Of a stretch of DNA of 64,000 nucleotides, positions 7,713-16,202 are shown piece after piece. Each line of letters starts with the position of its first letter. The first letter of the stretch is position 1. This DNA is from Myxococcota bacterium (GTDB lineage Bacteria > Myxococcota_A > UBA9160 > UBA4427): assembly GCA_041389495.1 (NCBI GenBank), contig JAWKRT010000002.1:558001-622000 (forward strand), written 5' to 3'. Position numbers and translations under genes: made by a program. The notes beneath the pieces were generated by a model that was not told where the DNA came from, ran no database searches, and saw nothing but the letters and a program-made list of their open reading frames with translations.

Positions 7713-8846
7713 TCAGCTGCGCGCGTCGAGCGCCTCGCGAAGCGCGGTCGCGACGCGCTCCTGCTGCGCCTCCGCGATGCCCGGGAAGAGCGGCAGCGAC
7801 AGCAGCTCGCCCGCCATGCGCTCGGCGACGGGGAACGCGCCCGGCCGCGCGCTCGCCTCGAACGCGCCCGTGCGGTGCAGCGGGAACGGGTAGTGGATGC
7901 CCGCGCCGATGCCGCGCGCGTGGAGCGCCTCGAGCACCGCGTCGCGGCGCGGCACGCGCACGACGTACAGGTGCCAGACGTGCTCGTTGCCGGGCGCCGT
8001 CGCGGGGAGCACGACGCGCTCGTCGCCCGCGAGCAGCGCGTCGTAGCGGGCCGCGGCCTCGCGGCGCAGCGCGTTCCACGCGTCGAGCCGCGCGAGCTTG
8101 GCCGCGAGCACGACGGCCTGGATCGTGTCGAGACGCGAGTTGAAGCCCGCGACGGGGTGGTGGTACTTGCGCTCGCTCCCGTAGTTGCGGAGGGCTCGCA
8201 CGCGCGCGGCCGTCGCGTCGTCGTTCGTGAGGACGGCGCCCGCGTCGCCCCAGGCGCCGAGGTTCTTGCCCGGGTAGAAGCTCGTGCCCGCCGCGTCGCC
8301 CGCGCTTCCCGCGCGCCACTCGCGGCCGTCCGTGCGTTGTCGCGCGCCCTGCGACTGCGCCGCGTCCTCGACGAGCACGAGGCCGTGTCGCTCCGCGATC
8401 GCGCGCAGCGGTGCGATCGGCGCCATCTGCCCGTAGAGGTGCACGGGGAGGAGCGCGCGCGTGCGCGGGCCGATCGCGGCCTCGACCTGCGCGGCGTCGA
8501 CCTGCGCGAAGCGCTCGTCGCAGTCGACGAACACGGGCACGGCGCCCGCGCGCACGACGGCGAGCGCGCTCGCGACGAACGTGTTGACGGGCACGATCAC
8601 CTCGTCGCCCGCACCGACGCCCTGCGCGCGCAGCGCGAGCTCGAGCGCGTCGGTGCCGTTGGCGACGCCGATGCAGTGCGCGGCACCCGCGTGGGCCGCG
8701 AAGCGCTCCTCGAAGGAGGCGACGTCGGGCCCGAGGACGAAGGCGCCGCTCGCGACGACGCGCGCGATCCCGGCCTCCACCTCGGCGGCCACCTCGCGGT
8801 GCTGCCAGTGGAGGTCGACGAGCGGGATCGGCGCGGCGTCCGTCAC
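7713..8846 (-). CDS. DegT/DnrJ/EryC1/StrS family aminotransferase
   Basis: A 377-residue PLP enzyme of the sugar aminotransferase family. PLVDLHWQHREV is the usual N-terminus, ANGTDALELAL binds the phosphate of PLP, VEDAAQSQGA carries the Asp that contacts the pyridine nitrogen, and the Schiff-base lysine is about K193 in SFYPGKNLG. It aminates a keto-sugar nucleotide. GTG 8846 overlaps the TGA of the preceding oxidoreductase gene by 4 bp (GTGA), so the two are translationally coupled. With the Gfo/Idh enzyme it would make a 3-amino (often 3-acetamido) sugar, as in WlbA/WlbE-type pathways. The exact product is inference. Confidence 0.92.
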   Translation of the reverse strand: MTDAAPIPLVDLHWQHREVAAEVEAGIARVVASGAFVLGPDVASFEERFAAHAGAAHCIGVANGTDALELALRAQGVGAGDEVIVPVNTFVASALAVVRAGAVPVFVDCDERFAQVDAAQVEAAIGPRTRALLPVHLYGQMAPIAPLRAIAERHGLVLVEDAAQSQGARQRTDGREWRAGSAGDAAGTSFYPGKNLGAWGDAGAVLTNDDATAARVRALRNYGSERKYHHPVAGFNSRLDTIQAVVLAAKLARLDAWNALRREAAARYDALLAGDERVVLPATAPGNEHVWHLYVVRVPRRDAVLEALHARGIGAGIHYPFPLHRTGAFEASARPGAFPVAERMAGELLSLPLFPGIAEAQQERVATALREALDARS

Positions 8847-9868
8847 GGCGCGACGCGCTCCTCGCGGCCCGCCGCGCGGATCGAGCGCGTGAGCGCCTCG
8901 AGCACGCGCACGACGCGCGCGCCGACGCGGCCGTCGGAGGTCGGGCGCGCGCCGCGCTCGATGCAGTCGAGGAACTCGTCGCACTCGCTCTTGAGCGGCT
9001 CGCCGAGCGCCACCTTCGGAATCGTGATGTCGCCGTCGCGCACGCTCGCGCGGAACGTCGCGAACGTGTCGACGAAGCCGACCTTCGTCTCCTCGTCGCT
9101 CACGTACTTGTCGTAGAGGCGGATGGGCTCGTTCAGGTCGAGGTCGTCGAACGTGAGCATCTTGCGGTCGCCGACGACGGTGATGTCGCGGTTCTTGCGC
9201 GGGTTGAGCCACGACGTGTGGAGGTTCACGAGCACGTCGTTCGGGTAGCGGAGCGTGGCGAAGACGGCGTCCTCGACGTGCGCGTTGATCCAGCTCCCGC
9301 CCACGGACGAGACCGCGATGGGGTCGGCGTCGAGCCAGTAGTTGACGATCGAGACGTCGTGGGCCGCGAGGTCCCAGGCGGCGTTCACGTCGGCGCGGAT
9401 CGGGCCGAGGTTCGTGCGCACCATCGAGACGTAGTACACGCGGCCGAGCTCGCCGGCGTCGAGGTAGCGCTTCACGCGGCGCACCGCGCCGTTGTAGAGG
9501 AAGACGTGTCCGACGAGCAGGACGCGGCCGCGCGCCTCGGCGAGCGCGACGAGCTCGTCCGCCTCGGCCGTGCTCGTCGCGATCGGCTTCTCCACGAGCA
9601 CGTGCTTGCCCGCCTCGAGCGCGCGCTTCACGAGCGCGTAGTGCGTGACGGTCGGCGTGGCGACGACGACGGCGTCGACGTCGCCGTCCGCGAACACGTC
9701 CTCGGCGTCGGTCGACACCGCGATGTCGGGGAAGCGGGCGGCGACCTGCGCCGTGCGCGCGGCGTCGCGGTCGACGACGCGTGCGACGACGCTGCGCTGC
9801 TTGTCGTGGAAGTTGCGGATCAGGTTCGGGCCCCAGTGGCCGGCGCCGACGACGGCGATGCGCTTCAC
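8843..9868 (-). CDS. Gfo/Idh/MocA family oxidoreductase (sugar nucleotide dehydrogenase)
   Basis: A 341-residue NAD(P)-dependent enzyme. The Rossmann motif VVGAGHWGPN is at residues 6-15, the cofactor/catalytic EKP at 93-95, and the substrate-side stretch AAWDLAAHDVSIVNYWL follows near 165-180. The family includes WlbA-type UDP-GlcNAcA 3-dehydrogenases that work directly before a DegT aminotransferase, which fits the overlap with the next gene. GTG 9868 is chosen because the Rossmann strand begins at residue 3 and GGAGG lies upstream. It sits 2 bp after the glycosyltransferase stop, so the three genes form one operon. Confidence 0.91.
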   Translation of the reverse strand: MKRIAVVGAGHWGPNLIRNFHDKQRSVVARVVDRDAARTAQVAARFPDIAVSTDAEDVFADGDVDAVVVATPTVTHYALVKRALEAGKHVLVEKPIATSTAEADELVALAEARGRVLLVGHVFLYNGAVRRVKRYLDAGELGRVYYVSMVRTNLGPIRADVNAAWDLAAHDVSIVNYWLDADPIAVSSVGGSWINAHVEDAVFATLRYPNDVLVNLHTSWLNPRKNRDITVVGDRKMLTFDDLDLNEPIRLYDKYVSDEETKVGFVDTFATFRASVRDGDITIPKVALGEPLKSECDEFLDCIERGARPTSDGRVGARVVRVLEALTRSIRAAGREERVAP

Positions 9869-9870
9869 GG

Positions 9871-10611
9871 CTACCTCCGCAGCCCGAGGCCGACGAGCAC
9901 GAGCGGCCGCAGGATGCTCCACCACCCGACGATCGGCTTCATCTTGGTCTGCCCGAGCGCGCGCGGCGGATACACCTTGGTGACGGGCACCTCGGCCGTC
10001 CGGAAGCCGCAGCGGATCGTCTTCAGGTACAGGTAGGGCTCGAGCTCGTACTCGTCGAGCCAGGGCTGGTCGAGGTCGATGCGCGCGTCCTCGAGCACGC
10101 GGCGGTGCACGGCGCGGAAGCCGTTCGTCGACTCGGTGACCCAGCGGCGCGCGACGAGCGAGAAGACGAGCGGGTGCACGCGCGTCGCGATGCGCCGGTA
10201 GACCGGCATGTCGCCGAAGTTCGCGTCGCGCCGGACGCGAGCGCCGTCCTGCAGGTAGCGCGAGCCCTGCACGAAGTCGGCGCGGCCGTCGGCGATCGGG
10301 TCGAGCAGCCGCGGGATCTCCTCGGGCGCGTCCTTGTCGTTGCCCGCCATCACGACCGCGACGTCGTAGCCGCGCTCGAGCGCGTAGCGATAGCCGGCGC
10401 GGAGCGCGGCGCCGACGCCGACCGTCGACCCCATGTCGAGGACGTTCGCTCCGCGCTCGCGGGCGACGCGCGCGGAGCCGTCCGTCGACCCGTCGTCGAT
10501 CACGAGCACCTCGTCGACGACGTCGCGCGGCGTGCGCTCGACGACGCGCCCGATCTTCGCTTCCTCGTCGAGCACGGGCGCCATCGCAATCACGGAGAGG
10601 TCGCGGTACAT
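9871..10611 (-). CDS. family 2 glycosyltransferase (polyprenyl-phosphate glycosyltransferase-like)
   Basis: A 246-residue GT-A fold enzyme. SVIAMAPVLDEEAKIGRVV is the usual first strand and helix. VLVIDDGSTDGS (36-46) binds the nucleotide, and AGNDKDAPEEIPRLL near 90-105 is the second acidic loop as in dolichyl/polyprenyl-phosphate mannosyltransferases. No membrane helices are seen, unlike ArnC/GtrB-type members. It is the first gene of a three-gene cassette with a sugar dehydrogenase and a sugar aminotransferase, so it probably handles a modified sugar on a lipid or surface glycan. ATG 10611 matches the family start; a TATGCT box lies 76 nt upstream. Confidence 0.88.
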   Translation of the reverse strand: MYRDLSVIAMAPVLDEEAKIGRVVERTPRDVVDEVLVIDDGSTDGSARVARERGANVLDMGSTVGVGAALRAGYRYALERGYDVAVVMAGNDKDAPEEIPRLLDPIADGRADFVQGSRYLQDGARVRRDANFGDMPVYRRIATRVHPLVFSLVARRWVTESTNGFRAVHRRVLEDARIDLDQPWLDEYELEPYLYLKTIRCGFRTAEVPVTKVYPPRALGQTKMKPIVGWWSILRPLVLVGLGLRR

Positions 10612-10687
10612 GCGGCGGCTCGCGGTGCGGCCGGGCGCGGCGCGCGGCGGCGTAGCGGAGGCGGGTGGCTCCCCGGGATGGTCGCGC

Positions 10688-10693
10688 AGCATA
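10688..10693 (-). promoter_or_regulatory. -10-like TATGCT for the sugar cassette operon
   Basis: TATGCT is followed by GCGCG on the minus strand, 76 nt before ATG 10611. It has the same form as other -10-like boxes in the window. Confidence 0.38.
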
Positions 10694-10901
10694 CCCGAGC
10701 GGCCGCGCCGCGGGCGAGCGGCGCGTGGCTGCGCGTCGGGTGCGAGCGCCCTGCCGGTGCGACCGGCTTCGCGACCGCGTGCCGGCCGGTGTGGCCCGGG
10801 CGAGCCGCAGCGTCGCGGACGTTAGGCGCGGAGCGCGCGGAGGGAGCGAAGCGCCGCGCCGCGCGGCGCGTTCGCGCGAGCGGTCGGGGCGCGTCGGCGG
10901 C

Positions 10902-10931
10902 TTGAGGCGCCCCCGCCCGGCCTGATACAGT
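10902..10931 (+). promoter_or_regulatory. sigma70-like promoter TTGAGG-18 bp-TACAGT
   Basis: TTGAGG (10902-10907) and TACAGT (10926-10931) are separated by 18 bp and lie upstream of ATG 11011. This is one of the few promoters in the window with a recognisable -35. Confidence 0.5.
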
Positions 10932-11010
10932 GCGCCGCCTCCCGCTTCCGGGGGTCGCTGCGCGATCCGCAGCGGGAACCGTCCGCGCCACACCGAGGAG
11001 GGGCCGCCCG

Positions 11011-11310
11011 ATGTCCGCCGCAACCGAATTCGAGTCCACCCCCAAGCTGCTCTTCACGACGCGCACCAACACGGAGCTCGGCGCCGAGTCGGTCGCCGTC
11101 GGCGCGGACGGCTCGATCGAGCTGCGCGGCGTGCTGAAGCAGGTGACGGAGTCGATGCTCACGTCCTACCCGCGCACGCTGCTCGGCAAGTGGACGCCGA
11201 ACCGCGCCTCCGTCCGCTACGCGCGCGACGAGATCGGCGAGCGCCGCGTGCGCGACTTCGCGACGGGCGAGGCGCTCGGCGCCGACGCGCTGGCGGCGAT
11301 GGCGCGCTAG
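11011..11310 (+). CDS. small conserved-looking protein of unknown function (99 aa)
   Basis: I do not recognise this protein. ATG 11011 follows GAGGAGG at good spacing and a fair promoter, so it is likely real. It is soluble, without signal peptide or membrane helix. The sequence reads as a short beta-rich fold (KLLFTTRTNTELGAESVAV, then GSIELRGVLKQV) followed by a basic segment (RTLLGKWTPNRASVRYARDE). It stands alone between a divergent operon and a chemoreceptor. Its last codons form one arm of a perfect hairpin. No function can be assigned. Confidence 0.75.
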   Translation: MSAATEFESTPKLLFTTRTNTELGAESVAVGADGSIELRGVLKQVTESMLTSYPRTLLGKWTPNRASVRYARDEIGERRVRDFATGEALGADALAAMAR

Positions 11311-11318
11311 CGCGCGCC
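11301..11318 (+). terminator. 7-bp perfect hairpin with the stop codon in the loop
   Basis: GGCGCGC (11301-11307) and GCGCGCC (11312-11318) pair around the loop TAGC, which contains the TAG stop of the 99-residue gene. No U-tract follows. Confidence 0.45.
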
Positions 11319-11541
11319 TCGGGTCTACCCCGCTCCCGCCCGTCCGAGCTTCCTCGCAGGTCGGAGCCGCGCGCGGCTCTGCCGCTCGCGCGCGCCGCGC
11401 GTCCGACCCGCGAGCTTTCCCCATGTCGGCGTGGGTCGTTCGGCGTAGCCGGCGCTCGAAAACGATTGTTAGTCGATCGCTCGGTCAACTCGAGCGCCGA
11501 CGAGACGAAGAGTCGCCCGCCACGCCGCAGCCGGAGGGGCG

Positions 11542-13479
11542 ATGAAGATCGGAACGCGAATCCAGCTCGGGCTGGGCGCGATGGGCGCGCTCGTCGTCCT
11601 GTGCGCCGGCGCGGGCTATCTCGCCGTTCGGAGCCTCGGCGACTCGGTCGCCTTCGTGACCGGCGCCGCGCGCGACGCGTCCGAGGGCGCGAACGCCGCC
11701 ACGGTCGCCGTCGAAGCGCAGATGCTCGAGGTGCAGCGCGTCCTGCGCGGCGAGGCGGCTGCGAGCCGCGACGTCATCGCGCAGCACGACGCGGTCCTCG
11801 ACGGCGCGTTCGACCGGATCGTCGGCTCCGGGCTCGTCGACGCCGAGCGGGTCGAGCGCCTCGTCGCCCTGCGCACCGACTACCGATCCGCGCTCGCGGG
11901 TCTCTTCGCCGCGTTCGACGCCTACCGCGAGCAGAGCTCGGCCCTCGCCGACCACGTCGAGTACTTCGTGGATCTCGGCGAAGAGCTCGAGGAGGTGGGC
12001 GACGCCGCGGTCGAGTCGATCGCGGCGGAGCCGGATCGCGCGTTCAGCTGGAACGGCGGGCTCCGGGGTCGCTGGGAGGCCGCCGACGGCGGCATGGAGA
12101 GCAGCATCGGGCTGCTCACCTCGCTGCATCACCTCCAACGCCTGCAGTCGGGCGCGCCGCCCGCGGAGGTGCGCGTCGCGCTGACCGAGGCGCTCGAGTT
12201 CCAGGCGGCGGCCGCGAAGGGCATGCTGGCCACGGGCGCCTTCGATCGCCCCTTCCGCGACTCGGGCGTGACGATGGCGGACGCGTACCGCGACGCGCAG
12301 CGCCGCTACCGCGGCCTTCTCGAGCGCAACTTCAACGCGCAGCTCGTCCTCGACGCTTCCGACCTCGTGTACCGCGAGGCCGCCACCGCCTTCCTCGCCG
12401 GCACAGAGGACCTGCTCGCGAGCGGCCGCGCGGCCGTCGAGGGCGAGATCGCGAGCGTCGGCAGCGTCGTCGGCTGGTCGAAGGCCATCATCGCGGGCTC
12501 GCTCGTGGCGAGCATCGCTGCGGCCCTCCTCGCCGGCGTCGTCGTGCTGCGCAAGACGGTCGCGCCCGTCCGCCGCCTCGACGACGCGATCCGCGAGATC
12601 GCCGAGGGCGACGGCGACCTCACGTCGCGACTCGACGCGTCGAGCCGCGACGAGCTCGGCAGCGTCGCGGGATGGTTCAACCGCTTCGTCGCGAAGCTCG
12701 ACGACATCTTCGGTCGCTTCGTCGCGGGCGCGCGGCGCATCGAGGAGCGCGTCCAGCGCATCTCCGCGTCGAGCGAGCGCCTGTCGAAGATGACGTCGGT
12801 GCAGGCGACGAACCTCGCGCAGGTCGCCGCGTCGGTGGAGGAGATCTCCGCGATGGCCGGCAGCGCGGCCACCGCGACGAGCGAGGCGGCCGATCTCGCC
12901 GGTACGGGGAGCAAGGCGGCCGGGCGGGGTCGGAGCTCGATGGACGAGATGGCGGATGCGATGGCGCGGATCCGGGCGTCCTCCGAGGACATCGGGAAGA
13001 TCATGACGGTGATCGACGAGATCGCGTTCCAGACGAACCTGCTGGCCCTCAACGCGGCGGTCGAGGCCGCGCGCGCGGGGAGCGCGGGCAAGGGCTTCGC
13101 CGTCGTCGCCGAGGAGGTCCGCAACCTCGCGCAGCGCAGCGCCGACGCCGCGGCCCAGACGTCGGAGCGCGTCTCCGAGTCGCGCGCGCGCGTCGAGGCG
13201 GGCGTCGCGCTCAGCGACGCGGTGAGCGACGCACTCGACTCGATCGTCGAGGTGTCGTCGAAGATCGACGCGCTCCTGGGCCAGGTCGCGGAAGGCGCGC
13301 GCGAGCAGTCGGTCGCGACCGCCGAGATCACGCGTTCGATCGCCGAGGTGGATCGCGCGACGAACGCGAACGCCGCCAACGCCGAGGAGCTGGCCGAGCT
13401 CGCGCGCGACGTCGCACGGGACCTCGATCACATGGTCGAGCTGTCGACGCAGTTCCGGGTGAGCCCGGTCGAGGCATGA
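11542..13479 (+). CDS. methyl-accepting chemotaxis protein
   Basis: A 645-residue chemoreceptor. The first membrane helix is at about residues 10-31. A helical periplasmic domain without obvious Cache features runs to about 312, the second membrane helix is near 315-337 (IIAGSLVASIAAALLAGVVV), a HAMP domain follows (about 338-392), then the cytoplasmic signalling region with the hairpin tip IDEIAFQTNLLALNAAVEAA near 490-510. The helical sensor resembles four-helix-bundle types. It has GGAGGGG before ATG 11542. No chemotaxis kinase genes are nearby, so it works with a system encoded elsewhere. The ligand is unknown. Confidence 0.93.
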   Translation: MKIGTRIQLGLGAMGALVVLCAGAGYLAVRSLGDSVAFVTGAARDASEGANAATVAVEAQMLEVQRVLRGEAAASRDVIAQHDAVLDGAFDRIVGSGLVDAERVERLVALRTDYRSALAGLFAAFDAYREQSSALADHVEYFVDLGEELEEVGDAAVESIAAEPDRAFSWNGGLRGRWEAADGGMESSIGLLTSLHHLQRLQSGAPPAEVRVALTEALEFQAAAAKGMLATGAFDRPFRDSGVTMADAYRDAQRRYRGLLERNFNAQLVLDASDLVYREAATAFLAGTEDLLASGRAAVEGEIASVGSVVGWSKAIIAGSLVASIAAALLAGVVVLRKTVAPVRRLDDAIREIAEGDGDLTSRLDASSRDELGSVAGWFNRFVAKLDDIFGRFVAGARRIEERVQRISASSERLSKMTSVQATNLAQVAASVEEISAMAGSAATATSEAADLAGTGSKAAGRGRSSMDEMADAMARIRASSEDIGKIMTVIDEIAFQTNLLALNAAVEAARAGSAGKGFAVVAEEVRNLAQRSADAAAQTSERVSESRARVEAGVALSDAVSDALDSIVEVSSKIDALLGQVAEGAREQSVATAEITRSIAEVDRATNANAANAEELAELARDVARDLDHMVELSTQFRVSPVEA

Positions 13480-13482
13480 GCG

Positions 13483-13501
13483 CGCTCGCGCCTCGCGAGC
13501 G
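13483..13501. terminator. 8-bp perfect hairpin between convergent genes
   Basis: CGCTCGCG (13483-13490) and CGCGAGCG (13494-13501) flank the 3-nt loop CCT. It lies between the chemoreceptor stop (13479) and the end of the convergent lipoprotein gene (13505), so it can act in both directions. There is no T-tract. Confidence 0.55.
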
Positions 13502-13504
13502 GGG

Positions 13505-13708
13505 CTACCACCAGCGGCCGGAGGCTCCGTGGCAGAGCGCGTGGCGCGCGTCGAGCACGGCGCCGGGCGCGCAGCGCGACGGCGGCTCGGCGCGCATCGC
13601 CTCGGCGCCCTCGCGCACCGACGGCGTCGCACAGCCGACCGCTCCCGCCAACGCCGCCGCGGCGATCGCGGCCGCAATGCGTCTCCGCTTCCCGTCGAGT
13701 ACCGCCAT
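13505..13708 (-). CDS. small lipoprotein of unknown function (67 aa)
   Basis: A 67-residue protein with a basic start (MAVLDGKRRR), a short hydrophobic Ala-rich segment and a lipobox LAGAVGC with the lipidated Cys at 26. The mature part is only about 42 residues, has two further cysteines (SRCAPG and HALCHG) and ends in GRWW. AGGAAG precedes ATG 13708. It is convergent with the chemoreceptor and divergent from the porin. The two cysteines could form a disulfide or bind metal. No family is recognised; the lipobox and ribosome site are the support. Confidence 0.6.
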   Translation of the reverse strand: MAVLDGKRRRIAAAIAAAALAGAVGCATPSVREGAEAMRAEPPSRCAPGAVLDARHALCHGASGRWW

Positions 13709-13853
13709 CCTTCGCTTCCTCTCACGCGCCGCTCGGCGCGGCCGCCGCGCGCGGTGTCCGGGGCGGGAGCAAGAACGGTGCCACGGCGCTCCGGTGCGAG
13801 CGTGCGCTGGAGGCCACTCCCGGGCCGTGCGCGCGTCGCTCGGGGAGGGCGGT

Positions 13854-15200
13854 GTGTGGGGCGCGCTTCCGCATCGCGGTCGTTCGCTTCCGTCCGCGCG
13901 GCTGCTCGCGCTCGCCTTCGGAGTCGCGGTCGCGGCGGCCGCGGCCGACGCGCATCCGCTGCACGCGCACCGCGCTCCCGGGCGCGCGCGGACACGCGCC
14001 GCCGCGCCGGCCGGGACGGACGTCGCCGCCGCGGTGCCGTCGCCCGTCGTCGATGCGCTCGCGTCCGAACGCCTCACGGGCGAGTGGCTCGGTGCGCGAT
14101 CGTGGCTGCGCGAGCGGGGCGTGTCGATCGAGGCGACCTGGGTGTCCGACACGTCGCGGCCGCTGCGGGGCGGGGTGCGACGGCGCACCGCGTTCCGCAG
14201 CCTGCTCGACGTGAACACGACGGTCGACCTCGACGCCCTCCTCGGCTGGAGCGGCGCGACGCTCTTCGCCGACGCCTACGGGATCTGGGGACGCAACGGG
14301 TCCGACGACGTCGGCGACTTCCAGGGCTTCTCGAACATCGATGCGGACGACGATCGCGTGCAGCTCGCCGAGCTGTGGCTCCAGCAGGAGCTCTTCGACG
14401 GCGCGCTGCGGCTCAAGCTCGGCAAGTTCGACGCCAACAGCGAGTTCGCGTTCGTCGATGCGGCGGGCGACTTCCTGAACTCGTCGGCCGGCTTCAGCCC
14501 GACGATCTTCCCGATGGTCACGTATCCCGATCCCGCGACGGGCGTGCTCGTCGCCGTCGATCCGAGCGGTCCGCTCTACGCCGTCGCGGGCGTCTTCGAC
14601 GGCGCGGGTGCCGCGGGCGTCCCGACCGGCGTTCGCGGCCCGCGCACGTTCTTCCGCGACGACGTCTCGGACGACTGGTTCGCGATCGGCGAGCTCGGAC
14701 TCGCGTGGGACGACGGCGCGCGCTTCGGCCCGGGGCGCGTCGCGGTCGGCCCGTGGCACCACACGGCGCGCTTCGATCGCTTCGATGGCGGGACGACCTC
14801 CGGCGCGACGGGCTTCTTCGCGCTGCTCGAGCAGCGCGTGGTGTCGCTCGCCGCCGAGGGCGAGGACGCCGCCCGCGACGTGCGCGTGTTCGGCCAGTAC
14901 GGCTGGGCCGACGAGGACGTGAGCGAGGCGCACCATCACGCGAGCGCCGGGCTGCTCGTCACGGGCCCGTGCGCGGAGCGCGCCGACGACAGCGCGGGCG
15001 TCCTGCTGACCTGGGTCGACCTGAGCGATCGCGCGGGCGCGGGCTTCCCGCGCGACGAGGCGACGGTCGAGCTCTTCTACCGCGCGGCGCTGACGCCGGC
15101 GATCTCGCTGAAGCCCGACCTGCAGGTCGTCGAGAGCCCGTCCGGCGGGCGTACGCACACCGCGATCGTCGGCACGCTCCGGATCGAGGTCGGCCTCTAG
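13854..15200 (+). CDS. OprB-like carbohydrate-selective porin
   Basis: A 448-residue exported outer-membrane protein. The signal peptide has SARLLALAFGVAVAAAAADA with likely cleavage before HPLHAH. The mature part begins with LTGEWLGARSWLRERGVSIE, the hallmark opening of OprB porins, followed by beta-strand pairs such as ATLFADAYGIWGRNG, ELWLQQELFDGALRLKLGKF and SEFAFVDAAGDFLNSSAGF. It ends in the hydrophobic LRIEVGL typical of a last barrel strand, though without terminal Phe. GTG 13854 is preferred because GGGAGG lies 5 nt upstream and gives a proper signal peptide; GTG 13827 is an alternative. It should allow diffusion of sugars or other small solutes. Confidence 0.85.
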   Translation: MWGALPHRGRSLPSARLLALAFGVAVAAAAADAHPLHAHRAPGRARTRAAAPAGTDVAAAVPSPVVDALASERLTGEWLGARSWLRERGVSIEATWVSDTSRPLRGGVRRRTAFRSLLDVNTTVDLDALLGWSGATLFADAYGIWGRNGSDDVGDFQGFSNIDADDDRVQLAELWLQQELFDGALRLKLGKFDANSEFAFVDAAGDFLNSSAGFSPTIFPMVTYPDPATGVLVAVDPSGPLYAVAGVFDGAGAAGVPTGVRGPRTFFRDDVSDDWFAIGELGLAWDDGARFGPGRVAVGPWHHTARFDRFDGGTTSGATGFFALLEQRVVSLAAEGEDAARDVRVFGQYGWADEDVSEAHHHASAGLLVTGPCAERADDSAGVLLTWVDLSDRAGAGFPRDEATVELFYRAALTPAISLKPDLQVVESPSGGRTHTAIVGTLRIEVGL

Positions 15201-15234
15201 GACTTCCCTCCCGCACGCGCGGGGCGCGCTCGCG

Positions 15235-15240
15235 TAGGAT
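15235..15240 (+). promoter_or_regulatory. -10-like TAGGAT for the 3-hydroxyisobutyrate dehydrogenase-like gene
   Basis: TAGGAT is followed by GCCGCC and ends 35 nt before ATG 15276. It is identical to boxes at 5991, 6044, 26365, 30656 and 39200. Confidence 0.42.
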
Positions 15241-15275
15241 GCCGCCGCGCGACGAGCGCGCGGGAGGTGTTCGCG

Positions 15276-16160
15276 ATGGGCGTGCGCGCGGGCTTCGTGG
15301 GCGTCGGCCGCATCGGACGGCCGATGGCGCAGCGCGCGATCGACGCGGGGCTCGAGGTGGCCGTGTGCGACGCGCGCGCCGAGGCCGTCGCGCCGCTCGT
15401 CGCGGCCGGCGCGCGCGCGTTCGGGACGCCCGCCGAGGTCGCGGCCGTCTCCGACGTCGTGTGCGTCGTCGTGCTCGACGACGCGCAGACGCGCGACGTC
15501 GTCGCCGGCGCGCGCGGACTGCTCGCCGGCGCTTCGCCCGGCGACGTCGTGTGCATCTGCTCGACCGTGTCGGAGCCGACGGTGCTCGAGCTCGCGGAGC
15601 GCGCGCGCGAGGCGGGCATCGAGCTCCTCGACGCGGGGGTCGCGGGCGGCTCGCCGAGCGCCGAGACCGGCACGCTCGTCACGATGGTCGGCGGCGAGGC
15701 CGCCGCGGTCGAGCGCGCGCGGCCGGTGCTGATGACGTTCTCGAAGGAGCTCCTGCACGCGGGCGGCGCGGGAGCGGGGATGCGCCTCAAGCTCGTCAAG
15801 AACCTCGTCAGCTACCTCGCGCTCGGCGCGTCGCACGAGGGGCGGCTGCTGGCGGAGGCGTGCGGGTTCGACGCGGGGCTCGTGGCGCGCGTCGTCGACT
15901 CGACCTCGCTCCTCGACCAGTTCTTCCGCTTCGGGCTCGAGCGCCCGCGCGCGCAGCGGTGGCCGGCCGACGCGGCGGGGCCCGAGCTCGAGCACGCGGT
16001 CGCCTACACGGGCATCGCGCGCAAGGACCTCGCGGCGGCGCTCGCGCTCGCGCGCGACGTCGGCGCCGAGCTGCCGCTCGCCGAGCGCGCGCGCGAGGCG
16101 GCGGGCTCGCTCTTCCTGCTCCCGCGCGAGCGCGAGACACCGACGTCGGAAGATCGCTAG
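15276..16160 (+). CDS. NAD(P)-dependent beta-hydroxyacid dehydrogenase (3-hydroxyisobutyrate dehydrogenase family)
   Basis: A 294-residue enzyme. The N-terminal Rossmann motif GFVGVGRIGRPMAQRAIDAG is diagnostic for the HIBADH/GarR family. The substrate-binding stretch DAGVAGGSPSAETGTL (normally DAPVSGG) and the catalytic lysine in LKLVKNLVSYLALGASHE follow, with the all-helical C-terminal domain after. It oxidises a beta-hydroxy acid or reduces a semialdehyde. ATG 15276 is favoured over GTG 15267 because GGGAGG (15262-15267) has 8-nt spacing to it. It is followed 42 bp later by another dehydrogenase on the same strand; they may share a transcript. Confidence 0.88.
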   Translation: MGVRAGFVGVGRIGRPMAQRAIDAGLEVAVCDARAEAVAPLVAAGARAFGTPAEVAAVSDVVCVVVLDDAQTRDVVAGARGLLAGASPGDVVCICSTVSEPTVLELAERAREAGIELLDAGVAGGSPSAETGTLVTMVGGEAAAVERARPVLMTFSKELLHAGGAGAGMRLKLVKNLVSYLALGASHEGRLLAEACGFDAGLVARVVDSTSLLDQFFRFGLERPRAQRWPADAAGPELEHAVAYTGIARKDLAAALALARDVGAELPLAERAREAAGSLFLLPRERETPTSEDR

Positions 16161-16202
16161 GCGGCGCCCGCGCGTGCGCGGAGCGGTCGCGGAGGGGAAG
16201 CC

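Larger units (their letters stand above)
10612..11010. other. divergent intergenic region, 399 bp
   Basis: There is no credible gene here; open frames crossing it show only GC-shadow composition. It contains a leftward -10-like box (10688-10693) for the glycosyltransferase operon and a rightward -35/-10 pair (10902-10931) for the 99-residue protein. Confidence 0.5.

Noticed and set aside
15267..15275. GTG start three codons upstream for the hydroxyacid dehydrogenase
   Set aside because: The GTG overlaps the GGGAGG ribosome site; ATG 15276 has proper spacing and begins right before the Rossmann strand.
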